DNA of 64,000 bases from Bosea sp. Tri-49. GTDB taxonomy: Bacteria > Pseudomonadota > Alphaproteobacteria > Rhizobiales > Beijerinckiaceae. Position 1 is the first letter of the stretch, and each line of letters begins with the position of its first letter. Of this stretch, positions 52,400 through 60,816 are shown piece by piece. A model generated the notes under the pieces. It saw only the letters and a program-made list of their open reading frames with translations. It made no database searches and had not been told where the DNA came from. Position numbers and translations under genes: made by a program. The DNA is taken from assembly GCF_003952665.1 (NCBI RefSeq), contig NZ_CP017946.1, positions 4,793,001 to 4,857,000 on the forward strand, read 5' to 3'.

Positions 52400-52406
52400 A
52401 GTCGCA

Positions 52407-53972
52407 TCAACGTGCAGCGAGCGTCACGCGGCCGGCGCGGAAATCGAGCACATAGGGGATGTGCCCCTGCAGCGGCCGCCAGACGAGCGAGCGCTTCATG
52501 CCGTAGGATTCGTAGGGCTGGTAGAGCGGCAGCACCGGCGGATCGTTCTTGATCGCCTGCATCAGGGAAGCGTAGGCCTGCTTGCGTTCAGCGAGGTCGG
52601 TCGAGTAGCGGAACTTGTCCCAGAGCGCGATATAGGCGTCATCGGCCTTGAAGCGACCTTCCGAGGCTGAGTTGCCGGTCGGCGCCCACATGATGCCGAA
52701 GGCGCCTGCCGGGTCGGGGAAGTACATCGGGTTCGACCAGCCGCGCGCCATCATGGTCGGGTCGGAACCGGTCCATTGCTCGGTGACATTGAGCTGCATC
52801 TTGACGCCGACGGCGCCCCACATTTCCTGGATCGCCTGCGCCGCGAGCAGGCCGTTGGTGTAGTAGGCCGCCTGGATGTCGTAGCGGATCGGCGAACCGT
52901 CATAGCCGGCTTCCTTGAGCAGCGCCTTGGCCTTGACCGGGTCGTATTCGAAGGTTGCGAGCTCCGGCATGTAGAGCGGGCCGAACTGCGCGAAGCTATG
53001 AGAGGTCGGAACCTTGGCCTTGCCGAACCAGAGCGCCTCGTTCAGCGTCTTGCGGTCGATGGCGTAGGACAGGGCCTGGCGCAGCTTGGGATTGGCCATC
53101 TTCGGGCTCTGGGTGTTGAAGATGACGACGTGGAAGAGCGGCGTCTGCATGCCCTCGACCTTGAGTTTCGGATCGGCCGCGACCGGCTCGAGCTGATCCG
53201 GCGGGACGTTGGTAATGAGATCGACCTCGCTGTTCTTGAGCGCGGTCAGACGCCCCGAAAGCTCGGGGATGCGGGTCACGGTGACCTTCTGGAACGGCGC
53301 CTTCTCGCCCCAGAATCCGTCGAAGCGCTCATAGACCAGGCGCTGGTTCGGCACGAATTCGGCGATCTTGTAGGGGCCGGTGCCGACCGGCTTCAGCGCG
53401 AAGGCCTCGAAATCGGAGGCTTCCGCGACGTTCGGATCGCCGGTCAGGGCCATCACGTATTTCTTCGGGACGATCATGCCCTGCTGGACGTTGAGCAATG
53501 TCTCGAACAGAGGCTCGGGCCTGGTCGCGGTGACGCGCACGGTCTCGCCGTCGACGGCCTCGACCTTGGCCATGTTCGGCAGCGTGTCGCGCTTGCGGAT
53601 GCCATAGGGCGGGAAGGTCGCGTTGATGATGCGGTCGAAGGAGAAGACGACGTCCTCGACCGTCATCGGGTCGCCATTGTGGAATTTTACGTCCTGGCGG
53701 ATCTTGAGCTCGATCACGGTCGGCGACACTTGGGTCCAGCTGATGGCGATGCCCGGTTGCCAGACGCTCTCGGCCTTGGTCGCGTCCTTGCCGATCAGCG
53801 GGTCGAAGGCGTTGAAGTAGAATTGCGAGCCGACATTCGAGAAGTCGCGGCCAGGGTCGAGCCAGGGCGCCATGTTCTGGACGCCGACCTTCAGTTCCTG
53901 TGCCTGGGCGAGGCCGACGAGCGCGGTCGCCGACAGCGCGGCAGCGGCAAGCGTTTTCAGGGTCTTGAGCAT
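52407..53972 (-). CDS. ABC transporter substrate-binding protein, family 5
   Basis: A 521-aa periplasmic binding protein. The signal peptide LKTLKTLAAAALSATALVGL is cleaved after AQAQ, near residue 25. The mature part starts ELKVGVQNMAPWLDPGRDFSN, and VIELKIRQDVKFHNGDPMTVEDVVFSFDRI is the family hallmark. An AAGGGAC ribosome-binding site precedes the ATG. The order of transcription is DppB, DppC, SBP, metallophosphoesterase. With a HAD phosphatase and RpiR regulator divergent from the operon, a phosphorylated or sugar-linked substrate is plausible. No ATPase is present. Confidence 0.92.
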   Translation of the reverse strand: MLKTLKTLAAAALSATALVGLAQAQELKVGVQNMAPWLDPGRDFSNVGSQFYFNAFDPLIGKDATKAESVWQPGIAISWTQVSPTVIELKIRQDVKFHNGDPMTVEDVVFSFDRIINATFPPYGIRKRDTLPNMAKVEAVDGETVRVTATRPEPLFETLLNVQQGMIVPKKYVMALTGDPNVAEASDFEAFALKPVGTGPYKIAEFVPNQRLVYERFDGFWGEKAPFQKVTVTRIPELSGRLTALKNSEVDLITNVPPDQLEPVAADPKLKVEGMQTPLFHVVIFNTQSPKMANPKLRQALSYAIDRKTLNEALWFGKAKVPTSHSFAQFGPLYMPELATFEYDPVKAKALLKEAGYDGSPIRYDIQAAYYTNGLLAAQAIQEMWGAVGVKMQLNVTEQWTGSDPTMMARGWSNPMYFPDPAGAFGIMWAPTGNSASEGRFKADDAYIALWDKFRYSTDLAERKQAYASLMQAIKNDPPVLPLYQPYESYGMKRSLVWRPLQGHIPYVLDFRAGRVTLAAR

Positions 53973-54020
53973 GTTTTCAGTCCCTTGTTGGGGTGAACGG
54001 CAGGCGTGTGGAGCAGGCAG

Positions 54021-54923
54021 TCAGCGCCCGCGCAGGCGTGGGTCGAGGCGGTCGCGCAACGCATCCCCGAGCAGCATGGCGACGAGGCTGACGAGGACGA
54101 TGAAGAGGGCGGGAATGGCGACGATCCAGGGCGCGGAGGCCATGTAGTCCCGGCCCTGACCGACCATCGAGCCGAGCGTCGCCGTCGGCGGCTGGACGCC
54201 AAGGCCGAGGAAGGAGAGCGCCGATTCCAGCAGGATCAGGTTCGAGAAGTTGAGGCTCGCCATGACCACGACCGGCGAGATCAGGTTCGGGATCATGTGG
54301 ACGGTGGCGATGCGCCAGGGGCCGGCGCCGGCAGCGCGGGCGGCCTCGACGAAGGGCATCTCGCGCAGGCTGAGGACCTGGGCCCGGATCAGCCGGGCGA
54401 AATGCGCCCAGTAGGCGATGCCGAGCACGCAGATCAGCACGGTGACGTCGGTGCCGGCGAGCGCCACGACGAAGAGCGCGACGAGGGTGAAGGGCAACGA
54501 CATCATGATGTCGACGAGACCCATAATCAGCGCATCGGCCCAGCCGCGCAGCAGCCCGGCAGCGAGGCCGAGCGCCGCGCCCAGCGCAAGGCCGAGCAAG
54601 GTGCCGAAGAGCGCGAGTGCGAGCGTCAGGCGCAGGCCATGGAGGCAGCGCGACAGCAGATCGCGGCCGAGCTGGTCGGTGCCGAGCCAATAGAGAGGGT
54701 TGGCGCCGGTGCTGCCGATCGGAGGCTTTAGCCGCGCCAAGAGCCGCTGCTGATCGGGCTCGAAGGGCGAGATCAGCGGCGCGAGTATGGCGAGCGCGAG
54801 CAGCACCAACCCAAGCAGCGCCGCGGCCGTGACCAGCATGTTGGCGCCGCCCAAGGAGGGAAGCCTGAGCCGCGGCAGCCGGCGTGGCGGGAGCATCAGC
54901 TTGGCGTCTGCGATCTCGGTCAT
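54021..54923 (-). CDS. Opp/Dpp-type ABC transporter permease (DppC-like)
   Basis: A 300-aa inner-membrane permease. The first helix (MLVTAAALLGLVLLALAILAPLI) is followed by YWLGTDQLGRDLLSRCLHGLRLTL, the DppC periplasmic motif, and the EAA loop around AARAAGAGPWRIATVHMIPN. The C-terminus LGDALRDRLDPRLRGR is typical. It starts 6 bp after the DppB-like stop and pairs with it. Confidence 0.93.
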   Translation of the reverse strand: MTEIADAKLMLPPRRLPRLRLPSLGGANMLVTAAALLGLVLLALAILAPLISPFEPDQQRLLARLKPPIGSTGANPLYWLGTDQLGRDLLSRCLHGLRLTLALALFGTLLGLALGAALGLAAGLLRGWADALIMGLVDIMMSLPFTLVALFVVALAGTDVTVLICVLGIAYWAHFARLIRAQVLSLREMPFVEAARAAGAGPWRIATVHMIPNLISPVVVMASLNFSNLILLESALSFLGLGVQPPTATLGSMVGQGRDYMASAPWIVAIPALFIVLVSLVAMLLGDALRDRLDPRLRGR

Positions 54924-54929
54924 GGCGGG

Positions 54930-55853
54930 TCAGGCTCCGACGAGGCGCACGCGCGGATCGGACGCCGCATAGGCGAGATCGATCGCGAAATTGACGAGGA
55001 TGACGGCGCCGGCGACGACGAGGACGCCGAATTGCAGCACGGGGTAGTCGCGGCGCAGCGTCGCGCCGACGAGAAGGTCGCCGACCCCGTTCCAGGCGAA
55101 GACGGTCTCGACCACGACGGCGCCGGAAACGAGGGTTGTGATCTGCAGGCCGAGCACGGTGATCACCGGGATCAGCGCATTGCGCAGTCCGTGCCGCAGG
55201 ATGATCGCGCTCTCGGAGAGGCCCTTGGCGCGGGCGGTGCGCATATAGTCCTCGGAGAGGACGTCGAGCATGGCGTTGCGGGTGTAGCGGGTGAGCGCCG
55301 CGACGAAATAGGCGGCGAGCGCCACAGTCGGCATCACATAATGCAGCAAGGTGGCGGAGCCGGCGCTCGGCAGCCAATGCAGCGTGTAGGAGAAGATGAG
55401 CAGCAGCAGGATGGCGAGGACGAAGTTCGGGACCGCGTAGCCGAGGAAGGCGACGAAGAGTACGCCCTGGCCGCGCGGTTGCCCGCGCCAGAGCGCGGCG
55501 AGGATGCCGAGCGGGACGCCGACGGCGACGGTCAACGCGAGCGTCGCAAGCAGCAGCGAGGCGCTCTGCCAGAGCCTTTCGCCGAAGATCGCGGCGACCG
55601 GCCGCCGCTCCATCAGGCCAAGGCCGAAATCGCCTGAGAGCAGGGAGTTCCAGTACAGCAGGTATTGCTCGGCGATCGGGCGATCGAGGCCCCAATAGGC
55701 GATCATCTCGGCGCGCGAGACGGCATCGAGACCCTCCGGCATCAGGAAATCGATCGGATTACCGGTCAGTCGCGTCGCCAGGAAAACGGCGGTGACGATC
55801 GCCCAGAGCGTGATCGTCATGCGCAGGAGACGGCTGCCTAGGAATGCGAGCAT
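54930..55853 (-). CDS. Opp/Dpp-type ABC transporter permease (DppB-like)
   Basis: A 307-aa inner-membrane permease, first gene of the operon. LGSRLLRMTITLWAIVTAVFLA is the N-terminal helix. The EAA loop is YMRTARAKGLSESAIILRHGLRN, and the end is DLAYAASDPRVRLVGA. It is divergent from the HAD/RpiR pair across a 146-bp region containing two palindromes. Confidence 0.92.
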   Translation of the reverse strand: MLAFLGSRLLRMTITLWAIVTAVFLATRLTGNPIDFLMPEGLDAVSRAEMIAYWGLDRPIAEQYLLYWNSLLSGDFGLGLMERRPVAAIFGERLWQSASLLLATLALTVAVGVPLGILAALWRGQPRGQGVLFVAFLGYAVPNFVLAILLLLIFSYTLHWLPSAGSATLLHYVMPTVALAAYFVAALTRYTRNAMLDVLSEDYMRTARAKGLSESAIILRHGLRNALIPVITVLGLQITTLVSGAVVVETVFAWNGVGDLLVGATLRRDYPVLQFGVLVVAGAVILVNFAIDLAYAASDPRVRLVGA

Positions 55854-55939
55854 GACGTCCTCTGGGACGGGCTGCGGGTGTCGCCACGCGGCCGGTTGGG
55901 CCAGCCGAGACCCGAGCCTTCTGGCAGCCTTCCATGACA

Positions 55940-55957
55940 GAGTTATGAATATAACTC
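55940..55957. promoter_or_regulatory. Palindrome 1 in the permease/HAD divergent promoter
   Basis: GAGTTAT-GAAT-ATAACTC is a perfect 7-4-7 inverted repeat, 87 bp upstream of the permease start and 43 bp upstream of the HAD start. The RpiR-family protein encoded next to HAD is the obvious candidate binder. Confidence 0.55.
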
Positions 55958-55976
55958 ATTCGATATCAGGTTTGAC

Positions 55977-55993
55977 ACTGAGATAATCTCAGT
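55977..55993. promoter_or_regulatory. Palindrome 2 next to the HAD start
   Basis: ACTGAGAT-A-ATCTCAGT is a perfect 8-1-8 inverted repeat ending 6 bp before the HAD ATG. It contains GATAAT (55982-55987), a possible -10 box, so a protein bound here would block HAD/RpiR transcription. Confidence 0.55.
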
Positions 55994-55999
55994 CCATGC

Positions 56000-56785
56000 A
56001 TGCCCGACTTCGACGCGGAGTTTGCGGTGCACGCAGCGGACGATATTCGTGGCTGGCTGATCGATCTCGACGGCACATTGATCTGCGGTGGCCGGGCGAT
56101 GCCGGGGGCGAGAGCCTTTCTGGACGCCTGCGCCGGCCGCTTCGTCGTGGTCTCGAATGACGCCGAGCACACTCCGGCGGAGCTGGCGAGCAGCCTGCGA
56201 CGGATTGGGCTCGAGGTTCCAGCGGGCCGCATCGTGCTCGCGGGGTCGGTCGCGCTCGACGATATCGCCTCGCGGCGGCCGGGCGCGCGCGTGCTCATGC
56301 TGGCGAGCGACAGTCTGGTGCGTTATGCCCGTGAGCGCGGCCTCGTTCCGGTCCGGATGCGGCCCGATGTCGTCTTCCTCGGCCGCGATCGGCGCTTCAG
56401 CCATGCGCGGCTGGCGCTTGCGGCCAATGCCGTGCGGGCGGGGGCCGAACTCGTCGTCGCCAATCCTGATCTCGTCCATCCAGGCCCTGACGGCACGATC
56501 GTGCCTGAAACCGGAGCGCTTCTGGCGGCGCTCCTCGCCTGCACCGGCCCGGTGAATTATCGCCTCGTCGGCAAGCCGGAACCGACCCTGTTCGCCGCGG
56601 GGCTCGCCTTGCTCGACCTGCCGAAGCGGATGGTCGCGATGCTCGGCGACAATCCCAGGACCGATGGCGAGGGCGCGCGCCGCTTCGGCCTGCGCTATGT
56701 CGAGGTCGCCGGTGGGGTTTTCCCGCAGGTGGATGCTGAGACGGCTTGCCCGTGGGAGGAAGGCGTGTTCGCCTTGCCGGCATGA
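56000..56785 (+). CDS. HAD-superfamily phosphatase (NagD-like)
   Basis: A 261-aa HAD hydrolase with a C2 cap. Motif I is LIDLDGTLICGG (about 20-31), motif II is VVSND, the motif III region is GKPEPTLF and motif IV is MLGDNPRTDGEGARRFG. This is the NagD/p-nitrophenylphosphatase layout, removing phosphate from small sugar phosphates or nucleotides. The ATG at 56000 has no ribosome-binding site and directly follows a palindrome with a possible -10 box, so the message may be leaderless; a GTG at 56027 is an alternative. It is coupled by ATGA to the RpiR regulator. Confidence 0.87.
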   Translation: MPDFDAEFAVHAADDIRGWLIDLDGTLICGGRAMPGARAFLDACAGRFVVVSNDAEHTPAELASSLRRIGLEVPAGRIVLAGSVALDDIASRRPGARVLMLASDSLVRYARERGLVPVRMRPDVVFLGRDRRFSHARLALAANAVRAGAELVVANPDLVHPGPDGTIVPETGALLAALLACTGPVNYRLVGKPEPTLFAAGLALLDLPKRMVAMLGDNPRTDGEGARRFGLRYVEVAGGVFPQVDAETACPWEEGVFALPA

Positions 56786-57705
56786 CCACCTCTCAACGTA
56801 AGCCGGATGTTGACGCAGTGACGGACAATCCCGATCGGGCGCGCAATGGCGGGCATGACGGCTTCGATGGCGTGATCGAGCGGCTGACGGCGCTGCGCCC
56901 GACGCTGCCGCCGACGGCCGCCCGCATCGCCGATGTCTTCCTCGCCCATGCGGCCGAGGTCGTGCACATGTCGGTGACGGAGGTGGCCGAACGGGCGGAA
57001 GCGAGCGAAGGCAGCGTGATCTCGCTTTGCCGGCAGCTCGGCGCGCGCGGCTTCCAGCAGGTCAAGATTGCGCTGGCCCGCGACCTCGTGCAGCCGGTGC
57101 AGTTCATCCACGAGGATCTCGCCCGCACCGACGACACCGGCACCGTGATCGAGAAGATCTTCGGCAGCGATCTGCAGGCGCTGCATGACACCATGAAGGT
57201 GCTCGACCGGGGAGCGATGGAGCGCGCCGTCGCCGCGATCCGTGGGGCGCGCCGCGTCGAGCTCTACGGCATCGGCAGCGCTGCCCCGATCGCGGAGGAC
57301 GCCAACTACCGGCTGCTGCGCATCGGCGTTGAATCCAAGGTCGTGGTCGATTCGCACGTCCAGGCGATCAGCGCCGCGCTGACCGGCCCGGATGTCGCGA
57401 CAATCACGATCTCGCATTCGGGCTCGACGCATGAGACCGTCACCGCGACCAGGCTCGCCCGAGAAGCCGGAGCGACGACGATCTGCATCACCAATTTCGG
57501 CAAGTCGCCGCTGCTCGCCTATGCCGACATCGTCTTGAACACCATGGCGCGCGAGACCCAGTTCCGCACCGAGGCGATGACGAGCCGGATCGCCCAGCTC
57601 GCGGTCATCGACGCCCTGATCGCCTGCCTGTCGCTCGCCGATTACGACAAGGCCGTGGCGACGATCGGCCGGACTTTCGACGTGCTTTCGACGAAGCGGT
57701 TCTAG
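56782..57705 (+). CDS. RpiR-family regulator (HTH plus SIS domain)
   Basis: A 307-aa regulator. The N-terminal HTH_6 domain (about 25-105) reads VTEVAERAEASEGSVISLCRQLGARGFQQVKI. The SIS sugar-phosphate-binding domain (about 130-280) shows ELYGIGSAAPIAEDANYRL and TISHSGSTHETV. The ATG at 56782 overlaps the HAD stop; an in-frame start at 56746 lies inside HAD. SIS ligands are usually phosphosugars, which fits the neighbouring phosphatase, phosphoesterase and transporter. It probably binds one or both palindromes upstream of HAD. Confidence 0.9.
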   Translation: MTTSQRKPDVDAVTDNPDRARNGGHDGFDGVIERLTALRPTLPPTAARIADVFLAHAAEVVHMSVTEVAERAEASEGSVISLCRQLGARGFQQVKIALARDLVQPVQFIHEDLARTDDTGTVIEKIFGSDLQALHDTMKVLDRGAMERAVAAIRGARRVELYGIGSAAPIAEDANYRLLRIGVESKVVVDSHVQAISAALTGPDVATITISHSGSTHETVTATRLAREAGATTICITNFGKSPLLAYADIVLNTMARETQFRTEAMTSRIAQLAVIDALIACLSLADYDKAVATIGRTFDVLSTKRF

Positions 57706-57720
57706 GCCTGGCTCATGCCG

Positions 57721-58920
57721 TCAGGCGAAGAGCGCTCCTGGGTTGGGCGTGTACTTGGCGAGCTTGTCGCGATCGATGGTGACGCCGAGGCCCGGCAGGT
57801 CCGGGATCGTCAGCCAGCCTTCCGCGTCGAGGTCGAAGGGCCTCGCGAGGATGCCGTCGACATAGGGGCTGCCGCCGATGAATTCGACGAGATCGGCATC
57901 GGGAAATGCTGTCGCCATCTGCAGGTCGGCGGCGAGGCCAAGCGCCGTGTTCCAGCCATGGCCGACATATCTGATGCCTAGATCATAGGCCATCCAGGCA
58001 ATGCGGCGCTGCTCGGAGATGCCGCCGACCTTGGTGACATCCGGCTGGATGATGTCGACGGCGCCGGTGGTCAGCCAGGGAATGAAGCTCTGGCGCCTCG
58101 TCAGAACCTCGCAGCCGGCGATCGGTACCGGCGATGAACGGCGCAGTTCGCGATAATCGTCGATCGCGTCCGGCCGGACCGGCTCCTCGAACCAGCCGAC
58201 ATCATAATCGGCCAGCATCTCGGCGGTGCGCTTGGCCCATTTCAGTCCGTGCGGCCAGAGCGCGTCGCTGGCGCCGGCGTCGACGAAGAGTTTTGAGCGC
58301 TCGCCGGCCGCCTCGCGCGCGGCGCGCACGATCGCCTCGTCGAGCTTGGTGTCGAGGGCCCGGCCAAACGGACCCCAGCCGATCTTGAAGGCGGTGAAGC
58401 CCTTGTCGCGATAGCTTGCGACCACATCCCGCATCGCGTCGGGCTCCTCCATCAGGAGCGAGCAATAAGGCTGGACGCGCTCGCGATAGCGGCCGCCGAG
58501 CAGCCGGCCGACGCTGAGGCCGGTGGCCTGGCCGAGAATGTCCCAGAGCGCGATGTCGATGCCGCTGATCGTGTGCGTCAGCGTGCCGCCGCGGCCCATC
58601 CAGAAGGTGTTCTGGTGCAGCTTCTCGCTGACTAAATCGGGGGAGAGCGCATCGGCTCCAAGGAAGAGCGGCTCCAGCACCTTGAGCCCGGCCTGGACCA
58701 GGCGCCCGTCGGTGAAGACGCTGCCATAGCCGGTGATGCCCTGGTCGGTATGAACCGCGATCAGTGCATGGATCGAATCCTCCGGCCGGATCTCGGCTGA
58801 CCAGCCGCCTTTCGGGCTCTCGCCGAAAAGCGGGGCGGCCTCGATGCGGGTGATCCTGAACGGCGGCAGCGCTGCCGGCCGATTACCTGCGCGTGTCTGC
58901 TGGGTGGCCTGATCGTTCAC
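57721..58920 (-). CDS. Enolase-superfamily enzyme (mandelate racemase/muconate lactonizing type)
   Basis: A 399-aa (beta/alpha)7-beta barrel enzyme that abstracts a proton next to a carboxylate. Metal ligands are Asp214 (FVDAGASD), Glu246 (WFEEPV) and Glu271 (IAGCEVLT). Lys179 lies in TAFKIGWG, where the second position of the usual KxK is Gly. Asp294 (QPDVTKVGG) and His321 (YVGHGWNTALG) form the likely His-Asp pair of the mandelate-racemase type. The substrate is probably an acid sugar or acyl amino acid. It converges on rpiR and overlaps the GntR gene by 4 bp, belonging to the GntR-controlled set with the deacylase and transporter. Confidence 0.88.
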   Translation of the reverse strand: MNDQATQQTRAGNRPAALPPFRITRIEAAPLFGESPKGGWSAEIRPEDSIHALIAVHTDQGITGYGSVFTDGRLVQAGLKVLEPLFLGADALSPDLVSEKLHQNTFWMGRGGTLTHTISGIDIALWDILGQATGLSVGRLLGGRYRERVQPYCSLLMEEPDAMRDVVASYRDKGFTAFKIGWGPFGRALDTKLDEAIVRAAREAAGERSKLFVDAGASDALWPHGLKWAKRTAEMLADYDVGWFEEPVRPDAIDDYRELRRSSPVPIAGCEVLTRRQSFIPWLTTGAVDIIQPDVTKVGGISEQRRIAWMAYDLGIRYVGHGWNTALGLAADLQMATAFPDADLVEFIGGSPYVDGILARPFDLDAEGWLTIPDLPGLGVTIDRDKLAKYTPNPGALFA

Positions 58921-59669
58921 TGTGCGTCCCTTTCCCTGCGGCGCCTGGCGACGATGGCCTCGTAGTCCATCGCGTGGTTCATCACGGTGATGTGCTCATC
59001 GAGCGTGCGCTCGATCGCCTCGATGTCGCCGGCCTCGAACACGGCGAGGAGATCGACATGCTCCTCGACGACGCCGGCCATCGGCTTGCCGAAGGTGGCG
59101 AGGCCGAAAATGATCGTGCATTGCGGCGCCAGCGTCTCCCACAAGTCGAGCGTGACGCTGTTGCCGCCAAGCCGGCAGAGCGCGCGGTGGAAGCGCGTAT
59201 CGGCGACGGCGACGCCATAGGCGCTGCCGCGCGCCGCCATCAGCTCCATCTCGGCGACGGCGTTCCGCAGCTCGTCGAGGTGACTGCCGCGATTGCGCCC
59301 GGCGGCGACGGCGCGGGCGGTCGCACTGGCCTCGAGCGCGATGCGCGCCTCGATCAGATCGGAGACGCGCTCATTGGTGACCGGGCGCAGCCTGATACCC
59401 TTATAGGCCTCGCTGACGACAACGCCCTGGCTCTCCAGCAGGCGCAAGGCTTCGCGCACCGGCACGCGGCTGACCCCTAGCTTGCGGGCAAGATCGACCT
59501 CGACGATGCGGTCGCCCGGCAGGATCAGCCCGGCGGCGGCACCGGCGATGATCGCCTCGATCGCATGATCAACGAGGGTCTGCGGCTGGAGTGGCTGCCA
59601 ATCGGGAGCCGGAGTCCCGGCCCGCTCTGCCATACCGGTCGTCTCCATGCGCTCGCTTGCCTCCGGCAT
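58917..59669 (-). CDS. GntR/FCD-family transcriptional regulator
   Basis: A 250-aa FadR-type regulator. The winged helix (about 30-95) includes GDRIVEVDLARKLGVSRVPVREALRLLESQGVV, and the FCD domain (about 105-235) carries DTRFHRALCRLGGN and EEHVDLL/DEHITVM histidines. The ATG at 59669 follows GAGAGAG; in-frame sequence further upstream crosses the operator and is not likely translated. It is co-transcribed with the enolase-superfamily gene and divergent from the deacylase/transporter operon. A strong palindrome in the gap is its probable operator. Confidence 0.9.
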   Translation of the reverse strand: MPEASERMETTGMAERAGTPAPDWQPLQPQTLVDHAIEAIIAGAAAGLILPGDRIVEVDLARKLGVSRVPVREALRLLESQGVVVSEAYKGIRLRPVTNERVSDLIEARIALEASATARAVAAGRNRGSHLDELRNAVAEMELMAARGSAYGVAVADTRFHRALCRLGGNSVTLDLWETLAPQCTIIFGLATFGKPMAGVVEEHVDLLAVFEAGDIEAIERTLDEHITVMNHAMDYEAIVARRRRERDAQ

Positions 59670-59692
59670 GCAACTCTCTCTCGCTTGACACG

Positions 59693-59718
59693 TCGTATGA
59701 TCGTATACAATCATACGA
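59693..59718. promoter_or_regulatory. Palindromic GntR operator and overlapping promoter
   Basis: TCGTATGAT (59693-59701) and ATCATACGA (59710-59718) are perfect arms with an 8-nt centre that itself contains GTATAC. The core TCGTATACAA (59701-59710) matches the FCD-type operator pattern TNGTATACNA. TTGACA (59685-59690) and TACAAT (59706-59711) give a plus-strand promoter overlapped by the site, consistent with repression of the deacylase operon. Confidence 0.72.
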
Positions 59719-59743
59719 TAGCAAGAGCAAGGAGGGGCTCGCA

Positions 59744-60775
59744 ATGTCGTCCACAAGCCGGGTTCGTTGCGAGATCGATTTCGAGGCGAGCGGCCGTCAG
59801 GCCGGCTATCTGCGTGCGCCGCTCTCCCGCAATACCTCTGGCTGGGGCGTCGTCGAAATTCCGGTCGTCAGCGTGAAGAACGGCAGCGGCCCGACGATCC
59901 TGTTCACCGGCGGCGTCCATGGCGATGAATACGAAGGGCCGATCGCGATCTCGCGGCTCGCCCGCCGCCTCGATCCCGCTGCGATCCAGGGCCGCGTCAT
60001 TATGATCCCGGCGCTCAACATCCCGGCGGTGATGAACGACACGCGGCTCTCGCCGGTCGACAATCGCGACATGAACCGCTGCTTTCCCGGCAACCCGAAG
60101 GGCACCTTCTCGGAGATGCTGGCCCATTTCGTCGATGCGGTGCTGCTGCCGCTGGTCGATATCTCCGTCGATCTCCACACCGCGGGGCATTCCGGCGATT
60201 CCGCGCTCTCGACCAACATGCATTACGTTGCCGACACCGCCCTGCGCGAGCGCACCATGGCTGCGGCGGCCGCCTTCGGCGCGCCCTACAACGTCGTGTT
60301 TTGGGGTGTCGATGAAGGCGCGACGCTGACATCGTCGGTCGAGCGCCGCGGCATCCTCTCGCTTGGCACTGAGCTCGGCGGCTGGGGGCGCGTCAATGTC
60401 GAGGGCGTGCGCATCGCCGACCGGGCCCTGACCAACATCCTCAAGCATTTCGGGCTGATGGAGGGCGAGCCGGATACGCGCCAGCGCGACGGTTCTCCAG
60501 GTACGCGCCATATGATGGTGCGGGATTCAGCCGGCTACTCCTTCGCGCCCGCTGGCGGTCTGTTCGAGCCGCGTAACGTCGTCGGCGACGCCTGCCGCGC
60601 CGGGGAACTCGCCGGCTACCTGCATTTCGTCGAGGACATCGACCGCGCGCCATTGGAGGTGCGCTATCGCCGCGACGGCGTGCTGTGGATGTCGGCGGGA
60701 CCCGGCCGCGTGCAGCGCGGCGATGCCGTGGCCGTGCTGATGGAGGATTACGACGCCGTGCGCGCCGCGGCCTGA
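59744..60775 (+). CDS. Succinylglutamate desuccinylase/aspartoacylase-family deacylase
   Basis: A 343-aa zinc-dependent M14-like deacylase. Zinc ligands are His59 and Glu62 (GGVHGDEYEG) and His145 (VDLHTAGH). NRDMNRCFPGNPKG is the substrate-binding block and Glu210 in GTELGGWG is the expected catalytic base. This group includes DoeB-type N-alpha-acetyl-diaminobutyrate deacetylases of ectoine breakdown, but no other ectoine genes are here. The ATG at 59744 follows AAGGAGG; an in-frame upstream start at 59591 would cross the operator. It probably removes an acyl group from an amino acid brought in by the following transporter. Confidence 0.88.
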   Translation: MSSTSRVRCEIDFEASGRQAGYLRAPLSRNTSGWGVVEIPVVSVKNGSGPTILFTGGVHGDEYEGPIAISRLARRLDPAAIQGRVIMIPALNIPAVMNDTRLSPVDNRDMNRCFPGNPKGTFSEMLAHFVDAVLLPLVDISVDLHTAGHSGDSALSTNMHYVADTALRERTMAAAAAFGAPYNVVFWGVDEGATLTSSVERRGILSLGTELGGWGRVNVEGVRIADRALTNILKHFGLMEGEPDTRQRDGSPGTRHMMVRDSAGYSFAPAGGLFEPRNVVGDACRAGELAGYLHFVEDIDRAPLEVRYRRDGVLWMSAGPGRVQRGDAVAVLMEDYDAVRAAA

Positions 60776-60816
60776 CTGCCTTCGTGCCTGACCATCAATC
60801 CGGAGGGGATAAGAAC

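Noticed and set aside
53977..55695. 572-codon frame on the minus strand spanning both permeases
   Set aside because: It is out of frame with two complete, well-recognised permeases on the same strand and is Arg/Pro-rich without any domain.
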